A DNA stretch of 64,000 nt from Marinobacter salarius (GCF_032922745.1 NZ_CP136693.1:2170001-2234000), one strand, 5' to 3'; positions 1 through 8,741 are shown, numbered from the stretch's first letter. Notes: generated from the letters alone by a model not told the origin. Program-made: numbers and translations.

Positions 1-144
1 CCATCGGGCAATATCCCCATGAGGGTTGTCGTCAAAGCGCTTTTGTAGCTGTTGCTGCAGTTGCTTTCGCCAGCGCTCAAGGCCACGGCTATCAAGATCG
101 TCAAGCAGCGGGGCAAAGCACCCCTGCCAGTTGAAGGTCGTCAT
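1..144 (-). CDS. cmoB: tRNA U34 carboxymethyltransferase CmoB, N-terminal fragment
   Basis: Only the first 48 codons lie inside the window; the gene continues beyond position 1. The fragment begins MTTFNWQG and is rich in Leu, Gln and Arg, as expected for the helical N-terminus of CmoB. CmoB transfers a carboxymethyl group from carboxy-SAM to 5-hydroxyuridine 34 of certain tRNAs in the cytoplasm. The identification rests mainly on position: the gene starts 11 bp after the stop of cmoA on the same strand, the usual cmoA-cmoB order. The start is the ATG at 144. No catalytic motif is visible in this part, so the call is an inference from context. Confidence 0.75.
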   Translation of the reverse strand, partial: MTTFNWQGCFAPLLDDLDSRGLERWRKQLQQQLQKRFDDNPHGDIARW

Positions 145-155
145 GGAGGCTCCGT

Positions 156-911
156 TCAGTGCGATTTAATGGCGAGCATGGAGACAAAGTTGAAACACTG
201 GTACCACACCATAACCTGACTAAATCCTGCGTTTATCAGTCTCTCACGGTGTTCGGCCAGGGTTTCCGGTATCAGTACCTGTTCCAGGGCGGAACGCTTC
301 TGACTGATCTCCAGGTCAGAATAGCCGTTGGCCCGTTTGAACTCGTGATGGAGTTGGGTCTGTGTCGATTGCTCGGAATCGGATTCAAAGCGAATTTTCT
401 CGGAGAGGATCAGTACTCCGCCGGGCAGTGTGGCGTCGGCGATGCGAGCCATCAGTTCTGCGCGTCTGTCTGGCGCCACGAACTGCAGTGTGAAGTTCAG
501 GGTGGTCACCGACGCGTTCTCAATCGGGGTGTCGAGGATGTCCTCGCACCGCAGTGAAACCGGCAATGGGTGGTCGTCCAGAGCAATATAATGCTCGCAA
601 CGCTCAATCATGGCAGCCGAGTTGTCCACGCCTGTAAGGGTGCAGTCGCGGTCCCCAATGCCATGGCGCATGGCCAGAGTGGAGGCGCCGAGCGAGCAGC
701 CGAGATCGTAGCAGTGACTGCCCGGGCGGGCATACTGTTCGGTGATCACTTCAATCATCGGAATAATCGTGGTGTAACCCGGTACTGAGCGCCGGATCAT
801 GTCCGGAAATACCCGAGCCACCGATGTGTCAAACCGGAATTCTCCGGTTTCCCGTTCAGTGGCGAACAGACGGTCCAGCGCCTGGCCCGGTTTTTTGTTC
901 CTGTCAGCCAT
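156..911 (-). CDS. cmoA: carboxy-SAM synthase CmoA
   Basis: A 251-residue class I SAM-dependent enzyme. CmoA makes carboxy-S-adenosyl-methionine from SAM and prephenate, the donor used by CmoB for wobble uridine modification. The SAM-binding motif I (YDLGCSLGAS) is at residues 68-77, and the N-terminal segment with DRLFATE and FRFDTSVARVFPDM is typical of the family; its length matches E. coli CmoA closely. The reading frame is open further upstream, but the start MADRNKK at 911 is chosen because conservation begins there and because it overlaps the TGA of the preceding gene by 8 bp. cmoB follows 11 bp downstream, so the two are probably co-transcribed. Confidence 0.95.
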   Translation of the reverse strand: MADRNKKPGQALDRLFATERETGEFRFDTSVARVFPDMIRRSVPGYTTIIPMIEVITEQYARPGSHCYDLGCSLGASTLAMRHGIGDRDCTLTGVDNSAAMIERCEHYIALDDHPLPVSLRCEDILDTPIENASVTTLNFTLQFVAPDRRAELMARIADATLPGGVLILSEKIRFESDSEQSTQTQLHHEFKRANGYSDLEISQKRSALEQVLIPETLAEHRERLINAGFSQVMVWYQCFNFVSMLAIKSH

Positions 912-1275
912 TGTCTGCTGGCTCCTGGCCCTCATGGACAGGCCTGTCGTGTGCGGGTGTCGGGCCTCGGCTGCAGCGTACGCCCCGGTTCTTGTAATCA
1001 ACGAGGATGCCCCGGAACTCCGGGTCCACATCGGCGGCGATGGCCAGATACCCCTGTTCGCAGACAGCGTGGAGTTCCGATGACTTGGGCGACATGCGGA
1101 ACTCTTCGCCAGGTTTGATGTGAACGGCCTCAAATTCCCCCACCGGCACATGATCCTTATTCTCGGCATGATCAATCCGCCCGCTGGCCTCCAAAACCAC
1201 GATGGTAACGATGATGGTGGCAATGGCAGTGACAATCAGGCTGCGGACGGTAAATCGGGCCTCACTTTGGCTCAT
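904..1275 (-). CDS. small single-pass membrane protein of unknown function
   Basis: A 123-residue protein with a hydrophobic segment at about residues 11-30 (VRSLIVTAIATIIVTIVVLE), followed by a mainly hydrophilic domain with two cysteines. It is probably anchored in the inner membrane with the C-terminal part in the periplasm. A GGAG ribosome-binding site lies 8 nt before the ATG. The stop overlaps the cmoA start by 8 bp, which suggests translational coupling. I do not recognise a family and assign no function. Confidence 0.7.
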   Translation of the reverse strand: MSQSEARFTVRSLIVTAIATIIVTIVVLEASGRIDHAENKDHVPVGEFEAVHIKPGEEFRMSPKSSELHAVCEQGYLAIAADVDPEFRGILVDYKNRGVRCSRGPTPAHDRPVHEGQEPADNG

Positions 1276-1308
1276 CGGTTGGTCTCCGGTCTGTCGGTAA
1301 TAGTGGCC

Positions 1309-2310
1309 TCAATATTGGCCGGGTACATGAATGGAAGGGGCCTGTAGTGCCGCCAGTTGTTCCCGAAGTGACAGGATCTGGTCGGACCAGAAACGCGGCT
1401 GGGCAAACCAGGGGAAGAAACGCGGGAAGGCCGGGTCGTCCCAGCGCTTGGCCAGCCAGGTGCAGTGGGAAATCTGCCGGAAGCAGCGCATGGGTTCAAT
1501 CAGATGACGCTCACGACGATTGAAATCGCGGAACATCTCGTAGCCTTCCAGTAGTTCACCAAATTGCTGGCCACGTTCAACGTCATCTCCGTTCAGTAAC
1601 AGCCACAAATCCTGAATCGCAGGCCCGGTACGGCAATCGTCCAGGTCGACAAACAGCATCTGTTCCTCGCGGCAGAGGATGTTGCCGGCGTGGCAGTCAC
1701 CATGAATTCTCAGGGAGTGCACCTCGCCAGCGTCATCGATCCGACGGGCGCAGTGGTCGACAAGATCGGGAATCAGCGAGTCCCACGCTGGCCGAAGGTC
1801 ATCTGGAATCCAGCGGTTTTCCGTAAGGAACCGATTGTTATCCTCAATGCCCGAAAGAATCGACATAACCGGGCGATGGTTGAAGGGCTCAGTGTCACCG
1901 ATATTGTGGAGCTGGCCCAGCCACTGGCCAAGGCGGTACAGGGTATCTGTCACGCTGGTGTCGGGCGCCTGCCCGCCCCGCTGCTGAAATACGGCAAACA
2001 GAAAGTCTCCGCAGCGGCCCAGCGTATCGCCGGAGGGCATAGCCATAGGCGCCACGACCGGAATATCGGCGTTGAGCAACTGGACGGTAAACTGATGTTC
2101 TTCCCGGATCTGGGCTTCGCTCCAGCGCCCCGGACGGTAAAACTTGGCGATTACCGGTGGCTGGTCTTCAATACCAATCTGGTAAACACGGTTCTCGTAG
2201 CTGTTGAGGGCAAACAGACGTCCACTGACCACAAATCCGGCGTCTTCCAGGGCATCAAGAATGGTATCGGGGGTAAGGGCGTCGTAAGGATGGCTGGAGG
2301 TTTCGGTCAT
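1309..2310 (-). CDS. srkA: stress response kinase SrkA (YihE family)
   Basis: A 333-residue protein of the APH/choline-kinase fold. The E. coli homologue SrkA (YihE) is a Ser/Thr kinase that counteracts MazEF-linked death under stress. The catalytic loop HGDCHAGN is at residues 203-210 and the metal-binding VDLDDCRTGP segment at 221-230, where the second Asp corresponds to the DFG aspartate. The length agrees with E. coli SrkA (328 residues). The gene begins 9 bp after the small upstream membrane-protein gene, so they are likely co-transcribed. Assignment to SrkA rather than another aminoglycoside-phosphotransferase-like kinase is based on overall resemblance. Confidence 0.9.
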   Translation of the reverse strand: MTETSSHPYDALTPDTILDALEDAGFVVSGRLFALNSYENRVYQIGIEDQPPVIAKFYRPGRWSEAQIREEHQFTVQLLNADIPVVAPMAMPSGDTLGRCGDFLFAVFQQRGGQAPDTSVTDTLYRLGQWLGQLHNIGDTEPFNHRPVMSILSGIEDNNRFLTENRWIPDDLRPAWDSLIPDLVDHCARRIDDAGEVHSLRIHGDCHAGNILCREEQMLFVDLDDCRTGPAIQDLWLLLNGDDVERGQQFGELLEGYEMFRDFNRRERHLIEPMRCFRQISHCTWLAKRWDDPAFPRFFPWFAQPRFWSDQILSLREQLAALQAPSIHVPGQY

Positions 2311-2319
2311 AAATAAGGT

Positions 2320-2742
2320 TTAGTATCTCGAACTCTGTTGGGACTTCATGCTGGCGAGGTGATACCAGTTTTCGTCCAGTTCCCATCGCACCCGATCAAT
2401 GCCAGACGCGCTGAGGACGATGTTGCCTGCCTGGGCCTGGACCTGGGCCAGTTCACGCTCGGCCCGTTGCCAGTCACGATCATTATCTCCCAGGTTACGC
2501 ATGCTCGGAAAAATGGTGGTGAGTGCTTCGTGCGTCGAGGTTTCATGGGAGCGCAGTGAGCTCATGATGGCGGTCCCTCCTTCAACCCTGAGAACACGAT
2601 GCTGATAAGGATAGTTGGCCACCATTTCATCGGCCTTCAGTGCCTGGTTCAGGCTGATGACTTCAAAGCCTCGCCAGCCAAGCCAGCCAACAAATATGGC
2701 CGCCACCAGCATTACAATAATAAACTGCTTCCTGTCAGACAT
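2320..2742 (-). CDS. membrane-anchored hypothetical protein
   Basis: A 140-residue protein starting MSDRKQF, with one transmembrane segment at about residues 6-22 (FIIVMLVAAIFVGWLGW) and a polar C-terminal domain predicted to be periplasmic. An in-frame start 24 bp upstream (2766) is possible, but the chosen start places the basic residues directly before the membrane segment, as in an N-in signal anchor. It precedes srkA by 9 bp and probably shares its transcript. No family is recognised. Confidence 0.65.
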   Translation of the reverse strand: MSDRKQFIIVMLVAAIFVGWLGWRGFEVISLNQALKADEMVANYPYQHRVLRVEGGTAIMSSLRSHETSTHEALTTIFPSMRNLGDNDRDWQRAERELAQVQAQAGNIVLSASGIDRVRWELDENWYHLASMKSQQSSRY

Positions 2743-2887
2743 CGGTTCCCTGCTCCGTGCACTCAATTCACGGCCAAGTATAACGTTTCGGGGGCGACAC
2801 CGTAATGCGATTCGGGCTTTTTAGCCAACGAGCGTGTTGGTGATGCTGACAAACGATCGAAACACAACGCGGGTGACGTTAAAGCAG

Positions 2888-4003
2888 ATGACAGGGCGAG
2901 ACATAGTACAGGCAGATACCGTGGTCGTCGGTGCCGGCATTGTCGGCCTCGCAGTGGCCAGGACGCTGGCCATGCAGGGCAGGGAGGTGTTGGTGCTGGA
3001 ATCCGGCGCTCACTTTGGCGAAGGGGTGTCGTCCCGCAATAGTGAGGTTATCCATGCTGGGATCTACTATCCCGAGGACTCCCTCAAGGCCCGGTTGTGT
3101 GTTCGTGGTCGTCGGATGTTGTATGAGTACTGTCAGACCCGTGGCATCGACCACCGCAAAACCGGCAAGTGGATTGTTGCCAATGGCGTGTCCCAGGTGG
3201 AGAGGCTCGACACTATCGCCAGTCAGGCCCTTCGCAACGGTGTTCTGCTCCAGAGGGTAACCCGCAGGGCCTTGCGGGTTTCTCTGCCGGACGTGACCGC
3301 CCAGGAGGCGTTGTACTCACCGGAAACGGGCATTGTAGACAGTCATGGAGTGATGCTGTCGTTGCTGGGAGAGCTGGAGGACTACGGTGGCCATTTGGTC
3401 CGCCAGGCGCCTGTAGAGCGTGCGGCGACCTGTGACGGAGGGCATCGGTTGCAGGTTGGAGGGCCAGCGCCCTGTGAGCTCAGGGCGCAACGGGTGGTGA
3501 ACGCAGCCGGCCTCGGAGCAGTACCATTGGCCACGAGCTGGCAGGGAGTACCAGCGGATATCGCGCCCCGCCAGTGGCTGGCCCGTGGTGTCTACTTCAG
3601 CTATTCCGGTCGCCACCCCTTCCGTTCATTGGTATACCCTATCCCTGAACCAGGCGGCCTCGGCGTTCACCTGACGCTTGATCTGGCGGGCCAGGCTCGA
3701 TTCGGGCCCGATGTTGAATGGATAGAGCGGGTGGACTTCTCGGTTGACCCCGGTCGGGCAAGGTCATTTGCTGAAAGTATTCGCCGTTGGTGGCCAGCAT
3801 TGGACGAGTCCCGCCTGCAGCCCGCCTATGCCGGCATTCGTCCCAAGCTTGCTGGCCCGGATGGTGGGTTTGCGGATTTCCGGATCGCCGGAGAACGTCG
3901 GCACGGCGTTGCCGGGCTGGTGCACCTGTTCGGCATTGAGTCGCCGGGATTAACGGCTGCTTTGGCCATTGCGGATGAAGTGGCAGGGCAGCTCGCCGAC
4001 TAA
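2888..4003 (+). CDS. FAD-dependent oxidoreductase, L-2-hydroxyglutarate dehydrogenase (LhgO/L2HGDH)-like
   Basis: A DAO-superfamily flavoprotein of 371 residues. The dinucleotide-binding motif VVVGAGIVGLAVA is near the N-terminus, and the segment SRNSEVIHAGIYYPEDSLKARLCVRGRRM closely follows the pattern of L-2-hydroxyglutarate dehydrogenases, which oxidise L-2-hydroxyglutarate to 2-oxoglutarate with FAD. The C-terminal IRPKLAGPDGGFADFRI and HLFGIESPGLTAALAIADEV segments also fit the family. The start at 2888 is the ATG nearest the flavin-binding strand; ATGs at 2834 and 2840 are alternatives and none has a strong ribosome-binding site. Substrate identity is inferred from resemblance; another L-2-hydroxyacid is possible. 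Confidence 0.82.
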   Translation: MTGRDIVQADTVVVGAGIVGLAVARTLAMQGREVLVLESGAHFGEGVSSRNSEVIHAGIYYPEDSLKARLCVRGRRMLYEYCQTRGIDHRKTGKWIVANGVSQVERLDTIASQALRNGVLLQRVTRRALRVSLPDVTAQEALYSPETGIVDSHGVMLSLLGELEDYGGHLVRQAPVERAATCDGGHRLQVGGPAPCELRAQRVVNAAGLGAVPLATSWQGVPADIAPRQWLARGVYFSYSGRHPFRSLVYPIPEPGGLGVHLTLDLAGQARFGPDVEWIERVDFSVDPGRARSFAESIRRWWPALDESRLQPAYAGIRPKLAGPDGGFADFRIAGERRHGVAGLVHLFGIESPGLTAALAIADEVAGQLAD

Positions 4004-4018
4004 TGCGTTTGCATACCT

Positions 4019-4798
4019 TTATCCGGGGGTTCTTGCCAGCGCCCAGATCTGAACCTCCCTGGCGCCGGCCTCAAGCAGCACTTCAGTCAGGCTTCGCGCA
4101 GTGGCGCCGGTGGTGACCACGTCATCAACGATGGCAATACTGGCCGGTGGTATACGGGTAACCTGGTAGATTCCCCGCAGGTTGGCCAGGCGCTCTTCGC
4201 GGTTCAGTCCTCGTTGTGGGCGGGTGCGCCGGTTCCTGACGACGAGGTCAGCGCTCCAGGGAATGCCCGATTGACGGCTGATGTGCTCTGCAATATCCGC
4301 CGCTTGATTGAATCCTCGTTTTCGTCGACGGGCCGGATGCATCGGGCTGGCCAGAAGCAGGTCCGGCGTGCGTTCAGGATGGGTCTCCAGCATCAATGTC
4401 AGATGAGTGCCCAGATCCTGGATCAGGGGGCGGGCATAGGCGCGTTGGCCATTGTATTTGTAGCGTTGGACCATACCGTCAACCGGGAATCGATAGCGCC
4501 AGGGCGCGACGATTCGGCTGAAGGGCGGTGGGTCTTTCAGGCACTGACCGCAGATGAGGTCATCGCCAGCGTAGGCGATAGGCAGTGCGCAGCAGCGGCA
4601 GTGCGAGTGGTTGGCGGGCAAGTCCTGCCGGCAGGGAGTGCAGAGCCCGAAATGGGCATGCGGTTCCAGGCAGGCCACGCATTGCCCGCCGCGCAGCGGA
4701 AACAGGCCTTTGATGCTGATTTGAGCGCGCGGAATCCGTTTCGTGCTGTTAACCTTTGGTGTTATCAAGGTTGACAGCGATTTCAGTCCCTTTATCAT
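4019..4798 (-). CDS. comF: ComF family phosphoribosyltransferase-like protein (GntX/ComFC)
   Basis: A 259-residue ComF homologue. The N-terminal half has a Cys-rich zinc-finger region (CVACLEP, CTPC, CRCC, CGQC between about residues 41 and 85), and the C-terminal half has a type I PRTase PRPP loop (AIVDDVVTTGATARS, about residues 221-235). Family members act in DNA uptake and utilisation of external DNA, though the chemistry is unknown. The only ATG that includes the zinc finger with a usual leader is at 4798; with it, the BirA operator of the divergent bioB gene lies inside the first codons of comF. A later, non-ATG start cannot be excluded, which would make the operator intergenic. Confidence 0.85.
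   Translation of the reverse strand: MIKGLKSLSTLITPKVNSTKRIPRAQISIKGLFPLRGGQCVACLEPHAHFGLCTPCRQDLPANHSHCRCCALPIAYAGDDLICGQCLKDPPPFSRIVAPWRYRFPVDGMVQRYKYNGQRAYARPLIQDLGTHLTLMLETHPERTPDLLLASPMHPARRRKRGFNQAADIAEHISRQSGIPWSADLVVRNRRTRPQRGLNREERLANLRGIYQVTRIPPASIAIVDDVVTTGATARSLTEVLLEAGAREVQIWALARTPG
4746..4777 (+). promoter_or_regulatory. BirA-type biotin operator upstream of bioB
   Basis: Two half-sites, CTGTTAACC (4746-4754) and GGTTGACAG (4769-4777), form an inverted repeat matching at 8 of 9 positions, separated by 14 bp. This fits the known BirA box architecture of Proteobacteria (TTGTnAACC, N14-16, GGTTnACAA). The right half-site overlaps the -35 box of the bioB promoter, so biotinyl-AMP-loaded BirA would block initiation of the whole bioBFHCD unit. 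It lies 70 bp before bioB and inside the start of comF. Confidence 0.8.
4771..4798 (+). promoter_or_regulatory. sigma70 promoter of the biotin operon
   Basis: A perfect -35 TTGACA (4771-4776), 16-bp spacer and -10 TATCAT (4793-4798), placing transcription start around 4805 and leaving a leader of about 40 nt before bioB. The -35 box is part of the right BirA half-site. Confidence 0.7.
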
Positions 4799-4847
4799 CT
4801 GTTCAATCCGTAAACCAGAATCCCGGTAAAGTTAACAGGACTGAATC

Positions 4848-5954
4848 ATGACTGCCACCGCACACGCCGATGCACCCTCTATAGCGCCTTCTGCCGCGCC
4901 TTCTACCTCACCGCGCCACGATTGGACCATGCAGGAAGCCCGTGCGTTGTTCGAACTGCCATTCAATGACCTGGTGTTTCGCGCCCAGAGCGTCCATCGT
5001 GAGCATTTCGATCCCAATGAGGTGCAGATCAGCACGCTCCTGTCCATCAAGACCGGTGCCTGCCCGGAAGACTGTAAATACTGCCCCCAGAGCGGTCATT
5101 ACAACACCGGCCTGGAAAAGGAAAAATTGCTGGAAATTGAAAAAGTGGTTGCGGAAGCCAAGGCCGCCAAGGCAAAGGGTGCGTCCCGTTTCTGTATGGG
5201 GGCGGCCTGGCGTAGCCCGTCGAAGAAAAACATGGAATATGTCGTGGATATGGTGCGCCAGGTTAAATCCCTGGGCCTGGAAACCTGCATGACCCTCGGC
5301 ATGTTGGAGCAGGAACAGGCCGACGAGCTGGCCGAAGCCGGGCTGGATTACTACAACCACAATCTGGATACGTCCGAAAAGTACTACAGCCATATCATTA
5401 CCACCCGCACCTATCAGGACCGGCTGGACACCCTCGAGAATGTCCGTAATGCAGGCATGAAAGTATGCTGCGGCGGCATCGTGGGCATGGGCGAAGACCC
5501 TGACGATCGTGTTGGCCTTCTGGTTCAGTTGGCGAATCTGCCCCACCATCCGGAGAGCGTGCCGGTGAACATGCTGGTGAAGGTGGCAGGAACGCCGATG
5601 GAAAATGTGGAAGATCTGGACCCGTTCGATTTTATCCGGACCATCGCTGTTGCTCGGATCATGATGCCTGCCTCGCACGTGCGATTGTCTGCGGGCCGTG
5701 AAAATATGAATGAGCAGATGCAGTCCCTGTGCTTCCTGGCTGGTGCGAACTCGATTTTCTATGGCGAGAAGCTGCTGACGACCGCCAACCCCGAGGCGGA
5801 TGCGGACCGCGAGTTGTTCAAGCGTCTGGGCATTCGGCCTGAAGAGCGCGAGCAGTCCTGCACCGAACAGGAAGCGGAAGAAGCCATTGTGGATGCGGTC
5901 GAATACGAACAGACCCGTCACATGTTCTACGATGCCACCCGTGAGTCTGCATAG
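4848..5954 (+). CDS. bioB: biotin synthase
   Basis: A radical-SAM enzyme of 368 residues that inserts sulfur into dethiobiotin, the last step of biotin synthesis. The [4Fe-4S] cluster motif CPEDCKYC gives Cys72, Cys76 and Cys79; the motif CGGIVGMGE and the C-terminal SAGRENMNEQMQSLCFLAGANSIFYGEKLLT segment are characteristic. An Ala/Ser/Pro-rich N-terminal tail of about 25 residues precedes the conserved start. The gene is the first of the bioBFHCD cluster and sits behind a sigma70 promoter overlapped by a BirA operator, so it is expected to be repressed by biotin. bioF follows 28 bp downstream. Confidence 0.98.
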   Translation: MTATAHADAPSIAPSAAPSTSPRHDWTMQEARALFELPFNDLVFRAQSVHREHFDPNEVQISTLLSIKTGACPEDCKYCPQSGHYNTGLEKEKLLEIEKVVAEAKAAKAKGASRFCMGAAWRSPSKKNMEYVVDMVRQVKSLGLETCMTLGMLEQEQADELAEAGLDYYNHNLDTSEKYYSHIITTRTYQDRLDTLENVRNAGMKVCCGGIVGMGEDPDDRVGLLVQLANLPHHPESVPVNMLVKVAGTPMENVEDLDPFDFIRTIAVARIMMPASHVRLSAGRENMNEQMQSLCFLAGANSIFYGEKLLTTANPEADADRELFKRLGIRPEEREQSCTEQEAEEAIVDAVEYEQTRHMFYDATRESA

Positions 5955-5982
5955 GCAGACAGTATGCCGGTGAGAATTGACC

Positions 5983-7161
5983 ATGCGTGACTTCGCGGCA
6001 GAGTTGGAAGAGCGGAAACGGGCGGGGCTTTACCGCACCCGCCGCCAGATCAGCAGCCCCCAACAGCCCGCGTTGGTTTCCGATGGCGTGCCGCTGCTGT
6101 CATTTTGCAGCAACGATTACCTGGGGCTGGCGAATCACCCCGGGATTATAAAGGCCGCCACGGACGCCATGCCAAACACCGGTTTTGGCGGCGCCGCTTC
6201 GCATCTGATTTGTGGTCACCACGATGCCCACCACCAACTGGAACTGCGGCTAGCGGATTTTACCCGCCGCAGTGCTGCGCTGTTTTTTTCGACCGGCTAC
6301 ATGGCCAATATGGGCGTTATCTCGGCGCTGGCTGGCCGTGGCGATACCATCTTCTCTGATCGCCTGAACCACGCCTCCATCATCGATGGTTGTGTCCTCA
6401 GCCGCGCCAGGGTGCGTCGTTATCGCCACGGTGATATGAGTGCCCTGGCTGACATGCTTGCCGCTACCGCTGGCCACAAGTTGGTGGTGACAGACGGCGT
6501 ATTCAGCATGGACGGGGATATCGCGCCATTGAGGGAGCTGGCAGCACTGTGCCGGGCGCACGATGCCCTTTTGGTGGTGGATGATGCCCATGGCCTGGGC
6601 GTCCTGGGGCCTCAGGGGCGGGGCAGCCTGATGGAGCTGGGATTGTCCGAGGAGGAGGTTCCCGTGCTGATCGGTACCCTGGGCAAGGCTGTGGGCACCA
6701 GTGGCGCCTTTGTGGCTGGCCCGCAGCTGTTGATGGATTACCTGGTACAGAAGGCCCGCACCTACATCTACACCACCGCCATGCCCCCAGCCATCGCTCT
6801 GGCCACCTGTGCCAGCCTTGATCTGATCGAGCGGGAAGATAGCCGTCGCAGTCACCTGCAGATGCTGATCTCAGAGTTTCGCCAGGAGGTATCGGCACTG
6901 GGCTATGAGTTGATGCCATCGCGCACACCAATTCAGCCAATCATGGTTGGCGACAACTGGGCAGCCCTTGCATTGAGCCAGGCCCTGGAGGAGAGGGGGC
7001 TAATGGTTACGGCGATCAGGCCGCCGACTGTGCCGGAAGGTCAGGCCCGTTTGCGGGTCACCTTCAGCGCTGCGCATTCGTCGGAAGACCTGGCAACGTT
7101 GCTGTCCGCATTGGCGGACTGCCGCTCACTACTGAACAGGCCCTCTGCAGAGGTGGTATGA
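5983..7161 (+). CDS. bioF: 8-amino-7-oxononanoate synthase
   Basis: A PLP-dependent alpha-oxoamine synthase of 392 residues that condenses pimeloyl-ACP (or CoA) with L-alanine to form KAPA, the first step of ring assembly in biotin synthesis. The Schiff-base lysine is in TLGKAVGTSG (about Lys235) and the cofactor aspartate in VVDDAHGLG (about residues 199-207). The ATG at 5983 is preferred over an in-frame TTG at 5977 because the GGTGAG ribosome-binding site is correctly spaced from it. The stop overlaps the ATG of bioH by 4 bp (ATGA). Confidence 0.97.
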   Translation: MRDFAAELEERKRAGLYRTRRQISSPQQPALVSDGVPLLSFCSNDYLGLANHPGIIKAATDAMPNTGFGGAASHLICGHHDAHHQLELRLADFTRRSAALFFSTGYMANMGVISALAGRGDTIFSDRLNHASIIDGCVLSRARVRRYRHGDMSALADMLAATAGHKLVVTDGVFSMDGDIAPLRELAALCRAHDALLVVDDAHGLGVLGPQGRGSLMELGLSEEEVPVLIGTLGKAVGTSGAFVAGPQLLMDYLVQKARTYIYTTAMPPAIALATCASLDLIEREDSRRSHLQMLISEFRQEVSALGYELMPSRTPIQPIMVGDNWAALALSQALEERGLMVTAIRPPTVPEGQARLRVTFSAAHSSEDLATLLSALADCRSLLNRPSAEVV

Positions 7162-7910
7162 ACGTTGTGGAATCACGAATCCCGCTAGTGGTTGTGGGTG
7201 GTTGGGGAGTCGACGCCGCCATCTTGCTTCCGCTGTTTGATCGCTGGCCAGGGGAGATTCATCTGATATCGCTGAACGATGCCCTGATGTCCCGATGCGA
7301 CTCGATCACGGGGGTGGCGGATTATCTGCTGGAGCGTTATCCGTGCCCGTCAGTTTGGGCGGGTTGGTCCCAGGGGGCGCAGGTGGTTATGGCGGCTGCC
7401 TCACGCAGTTGTCCCCAGGTCCGCAAGGCAATCACTCTGGCGGGGTTTCCTCGCTTTGTGGCTGGGGAGCAGTGGCCCACAGGGATGGCAGTGGATACCT
7501 TTGAAACATTCCGGGAACAGGTGTCGCAAAACGCCGGCCTTGCCTGGCGGCGCTTTCAGCGACTTTTGATTCACGGCAGCCATGATGAGTCGCAAGCCCT
7601 GCAGGAACTGCGCCCTTGGCTTGCGCGAGGGCCTTCCGTTAGCGGCGTGAACCTGGTTTGGGGCCTGGACTGGTTGGGCAGCGAAGATCAGCGGTCTCTG
7701 TGGGGTGCTTTACCAGTGCCGACGCTGCATCTTCAGGCGAGCAACGATGTGGTCGTTGAATGTTGGGAGCACTCGTTTCATCCGTCTCCAGCCGCCAAGG
7801 TCGTTAGGGTACCCGGTATGACCCATTGGCCTCGAGGGCAGGCGCTTTCGCGTTGCCATGACGAAATCCTTCAGTTTGTTTTCGGCAAGGAGGTTGAATG
7901 GACCCTGTAA
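7158..7910 (+). CDS. bioH: pimeloyl-ACP methyl ester esterase BioH
   Basis: An alpha/beta hydrolase of 250 residues that removes the methyl ester from pimeloyl-ACP methyl ester, ending the fatty-acid-synthase phase of pimelate assembly started by BioC. The nucleophile elbow GWSQGA places Ser71; Asp197 (QASND) and His223 (GMTHWP) complete a plausible triad. It overlaps bioF by 4 bp and bioC by 13 bp, so the three are translationally coupled. Sequence divergence from E. coli BioH is considerable; the call depends partly on its position between bioF and bioC. Confidence 0.9.
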   Translation: MNVVESRIPLVVVGGWGVDAAILLPLFDRWPGEIHLISLNDALMSRCDSITGVADYLLERYPCPSVWAGWSQGAQVVMAAASRSCPQVRKAITLAGFPRFVAGEQWPTGMAVDTFETFREQVSQNAGLAWRRFQRLLIHGSHDESQALQELRPWLARGPSVSGVNLVWGLDWLGSEDQRSLWGALPVPTLHLQASNDVVVECWEHSFHPSPAAKVVRVPGMTHWPRGQALSRCHDEILQFVFGKEVEWTL

Positions 7911-8722
7911 CAACCAATACCCACGACTGGGTGCCTCCGAAATCCACAATTGCCCGCGATTTCGGCTCAGCTTCCCATACCTACAATCCCGCTGCCCGGC
8001 TGCAGCGCTATATGGGCCAGGTCTTGCTGGACCAGTTGAAGGAAGGGCTGCATCAGGCCCAGTGCGCAGATGGACTCCAGATACTCGATCTAGGTAGCGG
8101 CACTGGGTGGTTTACAGGGCAGTTGGCGTCGATTCGGGGGAGCCAGGTGACCGGCGTTGATATTTCTGCGGGAATGCTTCGTTACGCCCGATCAGCCAAC
8201 CCGGCTGGCATCCGGTGGGTCGAGGCGGATGCAGAGGCGTTGCCGTTGCCGGATAACAGTGTGGACGTGGTCTTCAGCAACTTGATGATTCAGTGGTGCC
8301 GTGACCCGGCCGGTGTGCTCGCAGAATGCCGCCGGGTTCTACGCCCAGGCGGTCGGCTATTGGTGTCGACATTGCTGGAGGGTACCCTCGACGAACTTCG
8401 GGAAGCATGGCACAGGGCAGACCCCGGGCACCAGCATGTGAATCGTTTTGAATCGGAAGCGCGTTTTCGGGAGCAGGCATTCGAAACGCTCCCCGCCCCG
8501 CAACTTGCGATCGAGACGATTTCACTGGATTACCCCTCACCGCTGGCTCTCCTGGCGGAGCTCAAGGCTATTGGCGCCGGGTACAAAGGCGTATCGCGGC
8601 GTCAAAGCGCAACCGCGCCTGGCCGTTTGCGGGCCATGTGCCGTTATTATCCGCGAGACGGGGAAGGCCGGATACAGGCCACTTACACATCGGCATGGCT
8701 GGGTTGCCGTCTGCCAGACTGA
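7898..8722 (+). CDS. bioC: malonyl-ACP O-methyltransferase BioC
   Basis: A class I SAM-dependent methyltransferase of 274 residues. BioC methylates the free carboxyl of malonyl-ACP so that fatty acid synthase can extend it to pimeloyl-ACP methyl ester, which BioH later hydrolyses. SAM motif I ILDLGSGTGWF is at about residues 62-72, with the motif IV-like VDVVFSNLMIQWC segment further on. A strong AAGGAGG ribosome-binding site lies just before the ATG, inside the end of bioH. bioD follows 19 bp downstream. Confidence 0.94.
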   Translation: MDPVTTNTHDWVPPKSTIARDFGSASHTYNPAARLQRYMGQVLLDQLKEGLHQAQCADGLQILDLGSGTGWFTGQLASIRGSQVTGVDISAGMLRYARSANPAGIRWVEADAEALPLPDNSVDVVFSNLMIQWCRDPAGVLAECRRVLRPGGRLLVSTLLEGTLDELREAWHRADPGHQHVNRFESEARFREQAFETLPAPQLAIETISLDYPSPLALLAELKAIGAGYKGVSRRQSATAPGRLRAMCRYYPRDGEGRIQATYTSAWLGCRLPD

Positions 8723-8741
8723 CACGGGGATTCATTGATCT

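Noticed and set aside
4908..5984. 358-codon minus-strand ORF over bioB
   Set aside because: Mirror of bioB with His/Leu/Gln-rich translation and no recognisable domain.
8448..8738. Frameshift in the bioC C-terminus
   Set aside because: The end of BioC looked unusual, but the main frame keeps a plausible C-terminal strand (RIQATYTSAWLG) up to the stop, and the alternative frame does not match BioC better.
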